Source of the DNA: Chrysomallon squamiferum
Taxonomy: Eukaryota; Mollusca; Gastropoda; Neomphalida; Peltospiridae
Assembly: GCA_012295275.1 (NCBI GenBank)
Contig: CM022665.1
Location: forward strand, 42,761,152-42,781,151
Reading direction: 5' to 3'
DNA length: 20,000 nucleotides
Notes under the pieces: generated by a model
What the model saw: the letters and a program-made list of their open reading frames with translations, nothing else
Database searches by the model: none
What the model was told of the DNA's origin: nothing
Part shown: in pieces, positions 9,291-18,460 of the stretch
Numbering within the stretch: the first letter of the stretch is position 1
Layout: the number at the start of each line of letters is the position of its first letter
Position numbers and translations under genes: made by a program

Positions 9291-9580
9291 TGAATGAATT
9301 TTGATTTGGGAATCCTGCTTCTGGTTTTTTATCTTATCAGAAACAACCAGATGACACCTTTACATAAGTACAACAGGACAAATTGGATGCAGGAGTCATG
9401 CTTCTTTCAGTTGTTGAGAGCTGATCAGAAACAACCAGATGACACTTTTATATAAGTTCAACAGGACAATCCTCTGTGATTTGGAGGCAGCAACCATGCT
9501 TCTTTCAACAGTTGATAGCTCATCAAAAAAAGCATCCAGATGATACATTTATTAAGGCAAGTATTGGGTTGGAACAACAT
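9291..9580. repeat. Tandem array, unit 88-98 bp, three to four copies
   Basis: ATCAGAAACAACCAGATGAC occurs at 9336 and 9424 (88-bp offset). A diverged form, ATCAAAAAAAGCATCCAGAT, occurs at 9522 (98-bp offset, owing to an insertion around TCCTCTGTGA). Other shared blocks are TAAGTWCAACAGGACAA and CATGCTTCTTTCA. A partial leading copy with GGGAATCCTGCTTCTGG lies at about 9308-9324. The unit is unlike the neighbouring 95-bp unit. A 75-codon minus-strand frame over the right end (9458-9685) has no recognisable content. Confidence 0.9.
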
Positions 9581-10020
9581 TTCATAGGATTTCTCAGTTG
9601 GCAGCATTTGAGCACATGATTTCATTTTACATGTGATTGAAACATATATATATAAACATATTTTGAAAGGGGAACAAAACTGCACACTTGGTTAATAAAC
9701 CTTTGAAAAAATATCTAAATACTGTCTTTCAATCTGACTTTACATAAAAACCCACTATGAACTTCTGTTCCAATCCAGATCAAAGAGATAACATGACTAA
9801 GAGGTGTATGAAGATGCATGGTGTATTCACACACTAAACAGATTTGGAACGTGTTCAAGCTAGGTGCTGTGTGCGTTCAGATAGGTGATTCCTGCTTGTT
9901 GTTAATTACAGTGAATGTGCAGTCGTCAAGCAGTAAGACAGTATATTCATTCTGAACAGTCATCATCTGATGAATTACACAGGGATAAAAGGAATGTCTT
10001 GTTTCACTTCATAATTGCAA
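9581..10020. other. Spacer, no gene recognised
   Basis: Complex, moderately A+T-rich sequence. Near 9820-9910 it carries several G+C-containing words such as GTGTTCAAGCTAGGTGCTGTGTG, split by A+T-rich DNA. No long open frame and no repeat copy was found. Confidence 0.45.
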
Positions 10021-10073
10021 TGGCAAATAAATAATAAAATAAAATATACATAAAAAAAATATTAAAAAATAAA

Positions 10074-10144
<71 letters not shown>
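10074..10144. repeat. (AAT)n microsatellite
   Basis: About 23 uninterrupted AAT units, flanked by imperfect AAT and AAAAT words. The 68-codon minus-strand frame over it is a poly-leucine reading and is not a gene. Confidence 0.97.
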
Positions 10145-10146
<2 letters not shown>

Positions 10147-10165
10147 TAATTAATAATAATAATAT

Positions 10166-10169
10166 AAAA

Positions 10170-10200
<31 letters not shown>

Positions 10201-10202
10201 AT
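10166..10202. repeat. (AAAT)n microsatellite
   Basis: About nine AAAT units, just to the right of the AAT run. Together with it they form a compound microsatellite from about 10024. Confidence 0.96.
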
Positions 10203-10490
10203 TGGCACAATCATTTAAACTGTTTTTAGAAACCTTGCAATGATTAACACTCATCATCAATAAATAAATCAAGCTATCAGTGTCATGTTTAAAAACTGCC
10301 ACTACTGTTACAAAGCAAAGAATCTTTTATCTGCTTCTTTTCCTCTAACATTCAAATAACTGTTATTTTTATTTATGTCATGAGTACGATGTCTACCACA
10401 TTGTTAACAAAAACTTATTTTTTCGTCTTCCAATTCTTCTTCTTCCTATCTTTAATTATAACAGAAGATACATATATTTTTTTCCCCCAG

Positions 10491-10598
10491 TTGTTGTTCT
10501 GTCTATCGTTATTTGTAAGAGGAGATATAAATAAGCTGGCTGATGAGTCTCAGAAAGGTGTTGGCAGGAATAATTTAAAATGTGACCAACAGAGATAG
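10491..10598 (+). other. Possible exon behind a strong acceptor-like site
   Basis: The sequence TTTTTTTCCCCCAG ends at 10490 and is among the best splice-acceptor matches in the window. The frame that follows is open to a TAG at 10596-10598 and reads LLFCLSLFVRGDINKLADES and onward. A donor-like AAAG|GTGTTG falls at 10557/10558, which would give a 67-nt exon. Upstream of the acceptor the same frame (from an ATG at 10380) is only low-complexity phenylalanine-rich sequence. I recognise no family. The hydrophobic start followed by a charged run is protein-like but short, and chance remains likely. Confidence 0.15.
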
Positions 10599-10710
10599 TG
10601 AACAGCAGGTGTTCAGGTGTACACAGGTAATGATAGTCACAACATTTGTGTAACTGGAAAATTCAAAATAATTTCTGTTATACAGATATAATGGTGAGAA
10701 GGTGTGTGAA

Positions 10711-10737
10711 TGTGTGTGTGTGTGTGTGTGTGTGTGT
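10711..10737. repeat. (TG)n microsatellite
   Basis: A pure TG run of about 13 units opens a TG-rich, interrupted stretch reaching to about 10880, with ATATGTGTGTGTG and GAATGTGTG phrases. A 98-codon minus-strand frame across it (10738-11034) is Thr-His-rich repeat translation. Confidence 0.93.
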
Positions 10738-11003
10738 TTAGATGTTTATATGTGTGTGTGTGGATGAGCAAATGTGTCTATGGGTATATGAATGTGTGCA
10801 TATATGTGTATGCCTGTGTATGTATTTATAAGTGTTATATTTGTGTGTGTGTGTTAAAGTCTGTATGTGTGTGTATATGAGTTCTGCATACCTGAGTTTT
10901 GCATAATAATTTGTTTCTGTTTGTAAATTTATATTTGTATATAATACATATATAATATCAAAGTTACATTTCTGAATGCCGGTCTGAATACACAGGCATG
11001 CTT

Positions 11004-11022
11004 TTATATATATATATATATA
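11004..11022. repeat. (TA)n microsatellite
   Basis: A short pure TA run of about nine units at the right end of the TG-rich tract. Confidence 0.9.
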
Positions 11023-11444
11023 TCTAAACCACACACACTATCATCCCTTAACTTATATCTATGAGTCTATGCACATGTGTTTATCTTTATGTGCTCACAG
11101 CATTCTGTTTTGTTCAATAATGACAAGAATGGCGTATTTTCAGGAATCTAATCAGGACAATGCCCTCACTCTGGTAATGTGTGTGAGGTGTAAGTAAGCT
11201 AGAACAAAGCTGAATGATACATGAAGCCTGCCAGTGTTATCAGTGTAGTAATGTATAAAATTACACACCTGCTTCACGTCTAGTATCAGTGCCCACTAGA
11301 TCACAAAACAACTAGGTGTGTGACAACTCATTCTTTTAAGACTTTTTACACCAATACTTTTTTTTTAAACATTTTTTTCACAGTAAACTACCAATTTGTC
11401 TGTGAATGCTTCTGCGTGTGTGTATCTCAGTGTGTGTATATGTA

Positions 11445-11488
11445 TATATATGTATACATATTACAATATATATGTATACATATTACAA
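11445..11488. repeat. Exact 22-bp tandem duplication
   Basis: A unit of TATATATGTATACATATTAC plus AA is repeated twice without a gap (11445-11466 and 11467-11488). Each copy contains the palindrome ATATGTATACATAT, so the duplication can form alternative hairpins. Confidence 0.93.
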
Positions 11489-11499
11489 TAAAATACCTT

Positions 11500-12650
11500 T
11501 CTTTTCATAATTCATATTTGGTAACTTAATGATACTTGATAAAGCAGCAATACATTGATCAATTATTCATCCACGACAATGCAAAATTTATTTTGTTTTT
11601 TGTTATTACAAATATTTAATAGTTAAAAGCTATCTTATGCACTGTTACTCACTTTTTAATTCCCACTGTTTACTGAACATTTTTTTGGGGGGTGGGGGTC
11701 ATTTTCTATGTCAGTATTATTTACTTTGTTTTTGTTGTGTAAAAGATAAACATTTATTATTTATTTAATGGCATATTAATTTAATATTTAGTAACAAAAC
11801 AAGTTACTGAAAAAAAATCCCCGAACGAAACAAAAAAATCCACCAACTAATGAAACTGAAAAACAATTTGATCAGAATACAAGGACAAAATAAGAAATAA
11901 ATGCTGTCATTTTATTTATTTTTCATCTAGATAAAATAAATATGACAGCTGAAAAAAGAAACTATTTATTTAAGTAAATGAATAATGTCTATTACACAGT
12001 TTTATCTGAGTTGCATCTGTTGAGTTGATAGAGGTATGCCACAGGAAATTATCTGCATACTAATTCAACATTTTAATAATATATTTACATATATAAACTT
12101 TTTATATTTTGTATTTATTTATTTTTTCCCACATAAATATTATAAGTAAATATACTGTAATTTAATGTATTAAGATCATTTGGCGTTAAAATAAACAGAA
12201 ATGATGCAGATAATTATTTTAATACACATTGGACTCAGTCTTCTTGAGCAAATTGAAAAACATAATGAAGGCACGTAACTCTTAATAGTCTTTAATCTTT
12301 GTCACACTCAGTTAGAGTTATCTCCTGTGAAATGTGTTACATATTGATATTCCAAACATTCCAGAATATTCATAGCCGTGATGTATTGATTCTTTTTACC
12401 ACAAAACAATTAGCTGCCATGAATAAAAAATCAATTGTATGTAGAAATACACAGGTAATAAAAAAAAAAAAAAAACAGATCAGATGGTTCAATAGAAAGC
12501 TAGCTAATTAAATTGACAAAAACAATGTTGACCTGTTTTAAAGATTCGTCCTTGTATGCCACACAAAACACTTGAAAATACACTGACATCATCATGCCTG
12601 TAAATAATGTTCATGACACTGTTAAAACCACACACACACACACAATCATA
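11500..12650. other. A+T-rich spacer without recognisable gene
   Basis: It includes a G-rich patch GGGGGGTGGGGG at 11687-11698, unusual for this region, and a poly-A run at 12460-12475. A 70-codon plus-strand frame at 12299-12511 is not recognisable and ends in a lysine run made by that poly-A. No RNA gene is evident. Confidence 0.5.
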
Positions 12651-12676
12651 TTTATCCCATGACTATTTCATCAAAG

Positions 12677-12679
<3 letters not shown>

Positions 12680-12708
<29 letters not shown>

Positions 12709-12709
12709 C
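12680..12709. repeat. (AT)n microsatellite
   Basis: A pure AT run of about 15 units, preceded by a short CA run at about 12630-12643. Confidence 0.95.
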
Positions 12710-13080
12710 TTCCCTTTCTGAGAAAAGGTGTTTATAAAAAGATAAAAGTTTGTGAATTGTTTTTGTCAGCAATTTCACCTCTCACACTGACTTTATATTC
12801 AAAGTGTATGTTTGGTAACAGTTACTGTTAAGGTGTTGTACAAAGGAGAAAGCTAAACCAATTACTCATGTAAACTCGGTAGAGTGATGTTGGTATATAG
12901 GTAACTACGACCTAGTTCCATGTTTAACTGGCAAAGTGCAACCTTTTAACTGATAAACAAATGATAATAATGGCTGACCATGGTGGTTTTGTTCTGCTGT
13001 TGTTGAGATTTACAAAATTAACCACTGATTCGTGTATCTCTTCATTTTAAATAAATTCTATCTGACCAAAGTGTATACAT
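12710..13080. other. Spacer, no gene recognised
   Basis: Complex A+T-rich sequence without long frames. A weak tRNA-like pair of boxes near 12875-12925 is discussed in the findings. Nothing else stands out. Confidence 0.45.
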
Positions 13081-13140
13081 GCTTATTATATATCTGTATA
13101 TGATAGTCATGTTTACGAGTATCTACATACAAATATATAA

Positions 13141-13195
13141 ACACACACACAAACACATACATACATACATATGCACGCACATACACATACACAAC
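13141..13195. repeat. Interrupted CA / CATA microsatellite
   Basis: CACACACACAAACACA followed by a TACA run and a GCACGCACATACACATACAC phrase. The 74-codon plus-strand frame across it is repeat translation. Confidence 0.9.
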
Positions 13196-13251
13196 TACAA
13201 ATATATAAATCTGTACATGAAAGTAAAGAGTTCATGTACTGTATTGTATAA

Positions 13252-13292
13252 CATTATATTATATTATATCATTATATTATATTATATTATAT
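13252..13292. repeat. (ATATT)n pentanucleotide repeat
   Basis: Seven to eight units of ATATT, with one ATATC interruption near 13269. It sits within a wider TA-rich stretch. Confidence 0.9.
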
Positions 13293-13526
13293 ACATCACT
13301 TGATATTTATTATATAGTATACAGAAATATATGTATGTCACCTACATATCCTGGCATTTTATAACAATTCTGCTCATATTCTCAAATGTTTAAAATATTT
13401 TTCAAGTTTATGATCATTTTCAGAAAATAATTAAAAATAATTTCACATGCACTTCATGAACATGTTTTTCTATCTTAGGACAGAAAATCTTTATCTTATT
13501 TTACTTTATATTTTGTTTTATATATT

Positions 13527-13590
13527 ATTATTATTATCATTATTGTTACTATTATTACTATTATTATTAGTAGTAGTATTAGTATTATTT
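13527..13590. repeat. Compound ATT / ATC / AGT trinucleotide repeat
   Basis: TTATTATTATCATTATTG leads into ACTATT and TAGTAGTAG units. It is imperfect but clearly trinucleotide-phased. An (ATTTTGTTTTG)-type run at about 13626-13650 follows. The 85-codon frame here is a poly-leucine/valine artefact. Confidence 0.9.
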
Positions 13591-13897
13591 TATTTTTCAA
13601 TTATTCAATTATTTTATATTTGCCTTTTATTTTGTTTTGTTTTGTTTTATAATTTTTTTATTTACTATCCCAGTTTAGTCTACATTACTTCATTTTATTT
13701 TTAAAAAATTTCTTTCAGGAGAAACTGGAAAAACAACACTAGACATCTCTGCATGTCATTTTCACCTGTTTATCAAACAGGATACAAAGGTTTGTCACAT
13801 GTCAACAAGATACAAATACCACCAGCCCCATCATTATCACTAACAGCATCTCAGCCTTTCCTTCTTTTCTGTATCCCAGTTACCTTTTGAAAAACAC

Positions 13898-14275
13898 ACT
13901 AGGATATCCTCTAAGTTCTCAATAAAAGAAAATAATCATAAAATAGGAAACAAGAAATCTTTTATGTAACAACTAGGATATCATGTAGGTTCTGAATAAA
14001 AAAAAAAAAAAAAAAAAAAAAATGTTAACACGAAATTGTTTATTTATAGAACATGATCAATGTATATTCTTGATACAGGCTAAAACTTTAATTAACAGTT
14101 TAGTGTAATAAAAGAAAATATTAACAAAAATGGGATCTTTTATGTATCTACTAGGATATCCTGTTAGATCTGAATCACAATAACTAATAATAGAAATGGG
14201 GAATGTGAAAGTGTTTATTTGTAAAACATGATTAACGTAGGATTCATTGTTCTCAATACACAAATCTGAATTAGA
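13898..14275. repeat. CTAGGATATC repeat, three boxes at 73- and 178-bp offsets
   Basis: CTAGGATATC occurs at 13899, 13972 and 14151, each time followed by a diverged TTCTGAATAA-like block. AATCTTTTATGTA precedes the second box and ATCTTTTATGTA the third. The second and third units also share a downstream block: TGTTTATTTATAGAACATGA at about 14037 matches TGTTTATTTGTAAAACATGA at about 14211. A run of 25 A at 13998-14022 interrupts the second unit. It looks like an old duplication with one unit partly deleted. A 78-codon minus-strand frame at 14057-14293 lies inside and is not recognisable. Confidence 0.85.
13998..14022. repeat. Poly-A tract
   Basis: A run of 25 A beginning exactly at a GAATAAA in the repeat unit. 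This suggests slippage expansion of the native A-run rather than a retroposon tail. Confidence 0.95.
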
Positions 14276-14558
14276 GGCCCAGTCAACTAGCACAAGATAA
14301 ATGATGTTAGAAATATAATTTTAAAATATAAATAATTTGTTCTTATAACTCCACATTTACATGTCATCATCCTCTGTTTGTTAAAATAATATGTGTTTAC
14401 TTATTAAATATGCTTGTTAAAGTGCTTTTTAAAAATAACTGTTTTAACTCTGAACTCTAACACCAGGACATATGTTCATTATTATCTAGAATAAAACTTT
14501 CAGATATGAATTACTTTACCTAGATAATTTATAGACAAGATACAGGACTAAATTTACT
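14276..14558. other. Spacer with one solitary copy of the satellite core
   Basis: Mostly plain A+T-rich sequence. At 14437-14467 it reads AACTGTTTTAACTCTGAACT then CTAACACCAGG. The order and spacing match the GTTTTAA...CTCTTTTAAAACCAG core of the 95-bp array. No gene is seen. Confidence 0.4.
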
Positions 14559-14612
14559 TTATTATTATTACTATTATTATTATTATCATTATTATTTTTA
14601 TTATTTTTATTA

Positions 14613-14653
<41 letters not shown>

Positions 14654-14664
14654 CATTATTATTT
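14559..14664. repeat. Compound (ATT)n / (ATC)n microsatellite
   Basis: TTATTATTA with regular CATTATT and TTTTATTA interruptions over about 105 bp. Loss of purity suggests an older tract. Confidence 0.95.
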
Positions 14665-15003
14665 AGTATTACACATATTTGTAAGCTGTTGCTCGATAAA
14701 TTTGTATTTATAGTTTTAGCAGCTATGGGATGACCTGTATTCTAATACATGTTTACCTATGACATTAAATCTTTCTCGTAACAATTGTTTTGTCTTTTTT
14801 ATCTCCTGTGAATCTAACACACAATGGAAAGAACAGATGTTTGTTTGAAAACAAGCAGGTCTGTTTTTACCACTCCAAATCTTATGATTACAACATCTGG
14901 GAATCATCAGGACACAGAATACAGCAGGCAAACAGGACACTGTCAACACTGTATGAATATTCTTTTGTAAAGATAAAACAGACTGATGTACACACATACC
15001 CCA

Positions 15004-15006
<3 letters not shown>

Positions 15007-15056
<50 letters not shown>

Positions 15057-15118
15057 CACACACACCCCACAAAGATACACACAAATACAACACACACACC
15101 ATATGTTCAACACACACA
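15007..15118. repeat. (CA)n microsatellite with degenerate CA-rich flank
   Basis: The run 15007-15055 is about 24 pure CA units. It continues as interrupted CACACCCCACAAAGATACAC phrases. Frames through it on both strands, including one of 192 codons (14790-15368) and one of 171 codons (14716-15231), owe their length to the run and its CA-rich flank and read as Thr-His or Cys-Val repeats. They are not supported as genes. Confidence 0.97.
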
Positions 15119-15345
15119 AACAAATAAAAAAGAAAAAATATGCAAAGATACACAAAAAATACAATACACATCCATATGTTCAAACCTAAAAACAAATAAA
15201 AAAGACAAAATAGACTTACACACAGATACACAAAACACCTCTATTTTTACAAATACAGAAATACTAACAGATAAAAATACAACAATAAATACACACACAC
15301 CTACTTATACCTTCCACACACAAACACAGAAAAAGACTGTGAAAC
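15119..15345. repeat. A/C-rich degenerate repeat flank
   Basis: ACCATATGTTCAA / TCCATATGTTCAA and AAACAAATAAAAAAGA phrases occur twice each at offsets near 75 bp (about 15098 and 15171; about 15117 and 15190), followed by more ACA-rich sequence. This shows tandem duplication in a CA-derived background. Confidence 0.75.
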
Positions 15346-15369
15346 AAATATACAACCTATGTCCATGAT

Positions 15370-16250
15370 TCATATAAAAATTAAAGAATGATTATTTATA
15401 ATAAATTTAGTAGCGATTCAAGCTAATGTTTTGAAATTTAATGAAGGAATAATTATCATATTTAGTTGAGTTGTTCTTCCATTTTTAGCTTCTATGTCAA
15501 ATTGTGTATCATCTGATGGCAGACTGACTAAAAGCTGAATTCAATATTTAAAATGTCTAAATATGCAATTTCATGCCAGAAATAGAACCAGGGAACATTC
15601 TGTTACCGCCATCTTGTGTCTTGAGCCAAAACTGAAAATTGCATCATCTCCTGACTAATATTTACATTTTCTGAATAACTAAAAAAAAAACTCATGTTTT
15701 GTGTACCTGTTGTGAAGAAAGGTCTGTATGTACAAAGTGTATGTAAACAGATGATTGTCTTGTGTATCAAGCTGAAACCAAACCTGGACAGGTGAAACCA
15801 GATTTCTTTTAATGTTTGTCAAATAATAAATATTTTTTAATGAGGGGGGGAAATAATACAGAGATAAAAAAAATAATAATAAAAAGGAAAGGATGACCAA
15901 GCCTTTCATACATGAGTGATTTGTAAAGAGGAAGCGAAAAAAATATGAAATTAAAACCTGATTAGCCATGCGTAACTATTTTGTAAACTGCTGGTGTATG
16001 TTTTATGTATACATATACATTTCACTTGCTGAGTTAACCAAGGTGGAATCCACCCAAAACAGAAACCATTGTCTGATATCAGCTGCTTTGTAAATAGTTC
16101 TTCATGGTTACCAGACCAATCAATAATACAGACTATCAGAAACTACCAAAGGAAAAGTTCATATTAATAGTCTGAGTGAAAACAAAAGCATTTATTTATT
16201 TTTAAATCTAATTAAATTTGGTGTGAATAAAATTAAAGAGCAACATTAAG
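15370..16250. other. A+T-rich spacer without recognisable gene
   Basis: A short palindrome GGTGGA-A-TCCACC lies at 16042-16054. A less A+T-rich patch at 15580-15640 has no open frame of note. A 96-codon minus-strand frame at 15679-15969 is mainly hydrophobic with phenylalanine/serine/leucine runs and has no recognisable family. I regard it as incidental. Confidence 0.5.
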
Positions 16251-16279
16251 ACATTTTGTTATGAAGTACAGTCAATAAA

Positions 16280-16456
16280 TCAAAGAACAATAGTAATAGT
16301 AGTAGTAACAGCACCATCAGTTGTAGTAGTTGTTGTAATAATAATAAAAACAAATAATAATTAGAAGAAGAAGAAGAAGAAAAAGAAGAAGACAACAATG
16401 ATGACAATGACAACAACAACAACAAAAGCAAATAAACAAATAAATAAATAAATAAA
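16280..16456. repeat. Compound trinucleotide and AAAT microsatellite block
   Basis: In order: AGT units, GTA/TTG units, AAT units, GAA units (about 16363-16391), ACA/AAC units (about 16410-16425) and AAAT units (about 16435-16456). A 61-codon minus-strand frame is a poly-leucine/serine artefact of this block. Confidence 0.95.
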
Positions 16457-16559
16457 ATTTAACATTAATTTTTCATTGTATTCATGCTGGAACTGATAAT
16501 TTTTCCTGATCTGCACTCAGTCAAAATCCATTAAAAGCAAGCCCATTTGTTGGTCCAGT

Positions 16560-18460
16560 AAGAAACCATCTTAGTTATTTTAATCTGTGTGCTTTTAAAA
16601 CCAGGAAGGAATATATTATACAGCATGATAAAGAAAATCTGTCTTTAAAACCAGGAAGCCATATATTATGCAAAATGATGGCTTGAGCAGATTTTCTACT
16701 TTTCAACTTTTTTAAATTTTTTTTTTTTAATATCCATATTTCAGTCTGCAGGTGTACTAAGTAGTACTATGAGCCAATCAGGCAGTTTGTTTTTGGATTT
16801 TTTTTTATTTTTGTGGTTTTCTAAAAAAATTAAAAATTTAAAAATTTAAAATTTAAAAAAATGCTTTTAAAGAAATACATTACTGAGCATTATGAAGCAG
16901 GATAAATCTGGACTTGATGACATTCAGAACTTCTGTAAACCTACTAAGATAATACAATCAGCTATTTTTATTTTAAATCTAGGCACAAAACAATACAATA
17001 CGAAATGTGGTCTTATTAATAAATCCATTTTGAGATGAGCTATTTGATCTCAGAACAGATTATCTCATTATTCAGTTATTTTAAGTAAAATTGTCTTTTT
17101 AATGGAACACAATTGATTGGGTTATTTTAAATTATAAGCAGTATTTACAAGAACATTATGAACAATAAAAAAAAGAAAAAAGAATTGTTATCATACAGTT
17201 TTATTTTAGTTATTTCAAATTTGACATTAAGAAACTTGAAGTGACTAATGCTTCTACATTTTAAGCACATGAAATGTAAACTCAAACATCCTGTCAAATA
17301 ATTTTAGTTATTTTAAGTCTTTCATTACACTTCTATAGTTTAACCTGTTTCTACATTAAATGTAAACCTAGTAAGATATATTGGCAAGTAATTTTAGTTA
17401 TTTTAAAACCTACATTATAACGCATGATGTGGTTTGTGCTTCTGCATTTTAACTATCATTTCAAAACACCTAGTGAAAGATAGCTTGACAAATAAATGGA
17501 GTTATTTTAAGTCTGGGTTTTTAGATCAAGGAAACACTGCATTGTGAATGACTTGTTTAATTTTTAACAAGGCCATGCAAAAATAGTAAATGTAATTTCA
17601 GCATAGGAAGATATCTTGTGATCTAAATTAAATAATAAATATTTCTAGATAATTTTAGTTAATTTAGGTCTTGTTTTGGAAACAAAAATACATTATGTAA
17701 CAAAAAATAACTATTATGCTGTTACAATGAAATGGTCTCACTGTGGCTTGAACTGCCTGTCAAGTTAGAAACAACTATTATCAGTTAATGTTATTTACTA
17801 TAAATCTTGCTTCTGAAGTAAACAAGGAGTAGAAAAACAAAACTTTACAGAAGAGGTCTGTTTAATGTTTAACTAATTCATAATGAGAAACAGAGGTAAA
17901 GCCAATACAGATATCAATAAGGTAATTTTAATTGTTTTAAGCATTTTGTTCTTTCAGCAAGGTAACAAGATGTCATGCAACATGATATAACTTTTTAATT
18001 TTTAACAAGTCCAATCTGAAACTGTCAGTTTGAAGGGGGAGGAACTGGTGTAAAACAAGAAAGCAATATCATCAGTTATTTTGTTAATGTAAGCATTTTA
18101 TTTTTTTTTTTAAAGAAGCAAGGAAACAATACATTATTCAAACATAATGAGAGTATATTTATTTTTTAACATACTGACAGTCTGTGTTTCATTTTTTTAC
18201 ACTTTCACTGCAGGCAAAGAATATTATTTTTAATCTTATAATAATAATAATAATAATAATAGACAATTTTAGTGACTTCAAGACATAGAAGAAAAACATA
18301 CAACCTAACATCAGTCTGTTTAATTTATAACAAGTTCGATGTAAAACTAGCAAGGATTGTTATGAGATCATTTTAATTATTTAAAAAACAAGGAAGGAAT
18401 ACATTTATGCAGTGCAAAGTTAATCTGTTTAATTTTTAATAAGTTCATGTTACATGGGTG
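16560..18460. repeat. Long degenerate tandem array with TTAGTTATTTTAA boxes
   Basis: The box TTTTAGTTATTTTAA or a close variant occurs near 16571, 17071, 17119, 17204, 17301, 17391, 17499, 17651, 17925, 18072, 18265 and 18367. Between boxes recur AAACAATACATTATG-like, ACATGAT(G)-like and TGTTTAATTTTTAACAAG-like blocks (for example near 17554, 17990, 18318 and 18428). Spacing is usually 90-150 bp. Divergence is heavy, so copy number is only an estimate of a dozen or more. A pure 50-bp tandem pair sits at the left end (TTTAAAACCAGGAAG at 16594 and 16644). No gene is seen within it. Confidence 0.75.
18238..18261. repeat. (AAT)n microsatellite
   Basis: About eight AAT units within the degenerate array. 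Confidence 0.93.

Noticed and set aside
10004-10210. Poly-leucine minus-strand frame
   Set aside because: Translation of the (AAT)n and (AAAT)n runs.
14716-15368. Long overlapping frames on both strands (up to 192 codons)
   Set aside because: Their length depends on the (CA)n tract and its CA-rich flank, which read as Thr-His or Cys-Val repeats without stops. The parts outside the tract show no recognisable protein.
15679-15969. 96-codon minus-strand frame
   Set aside because: Dominated by Phe, Leu, Ser and Tyr from A+T-rich DNA. No family, signal or splice support.
16021-16054. Reverse-strand TTGGTTAACTCAG resembling the SINE-like box A
   Set aside because: No B-box-like motif follows at the expected spacing. 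The nearby GGTGGA-A-TCCACC is a simple palindrome.
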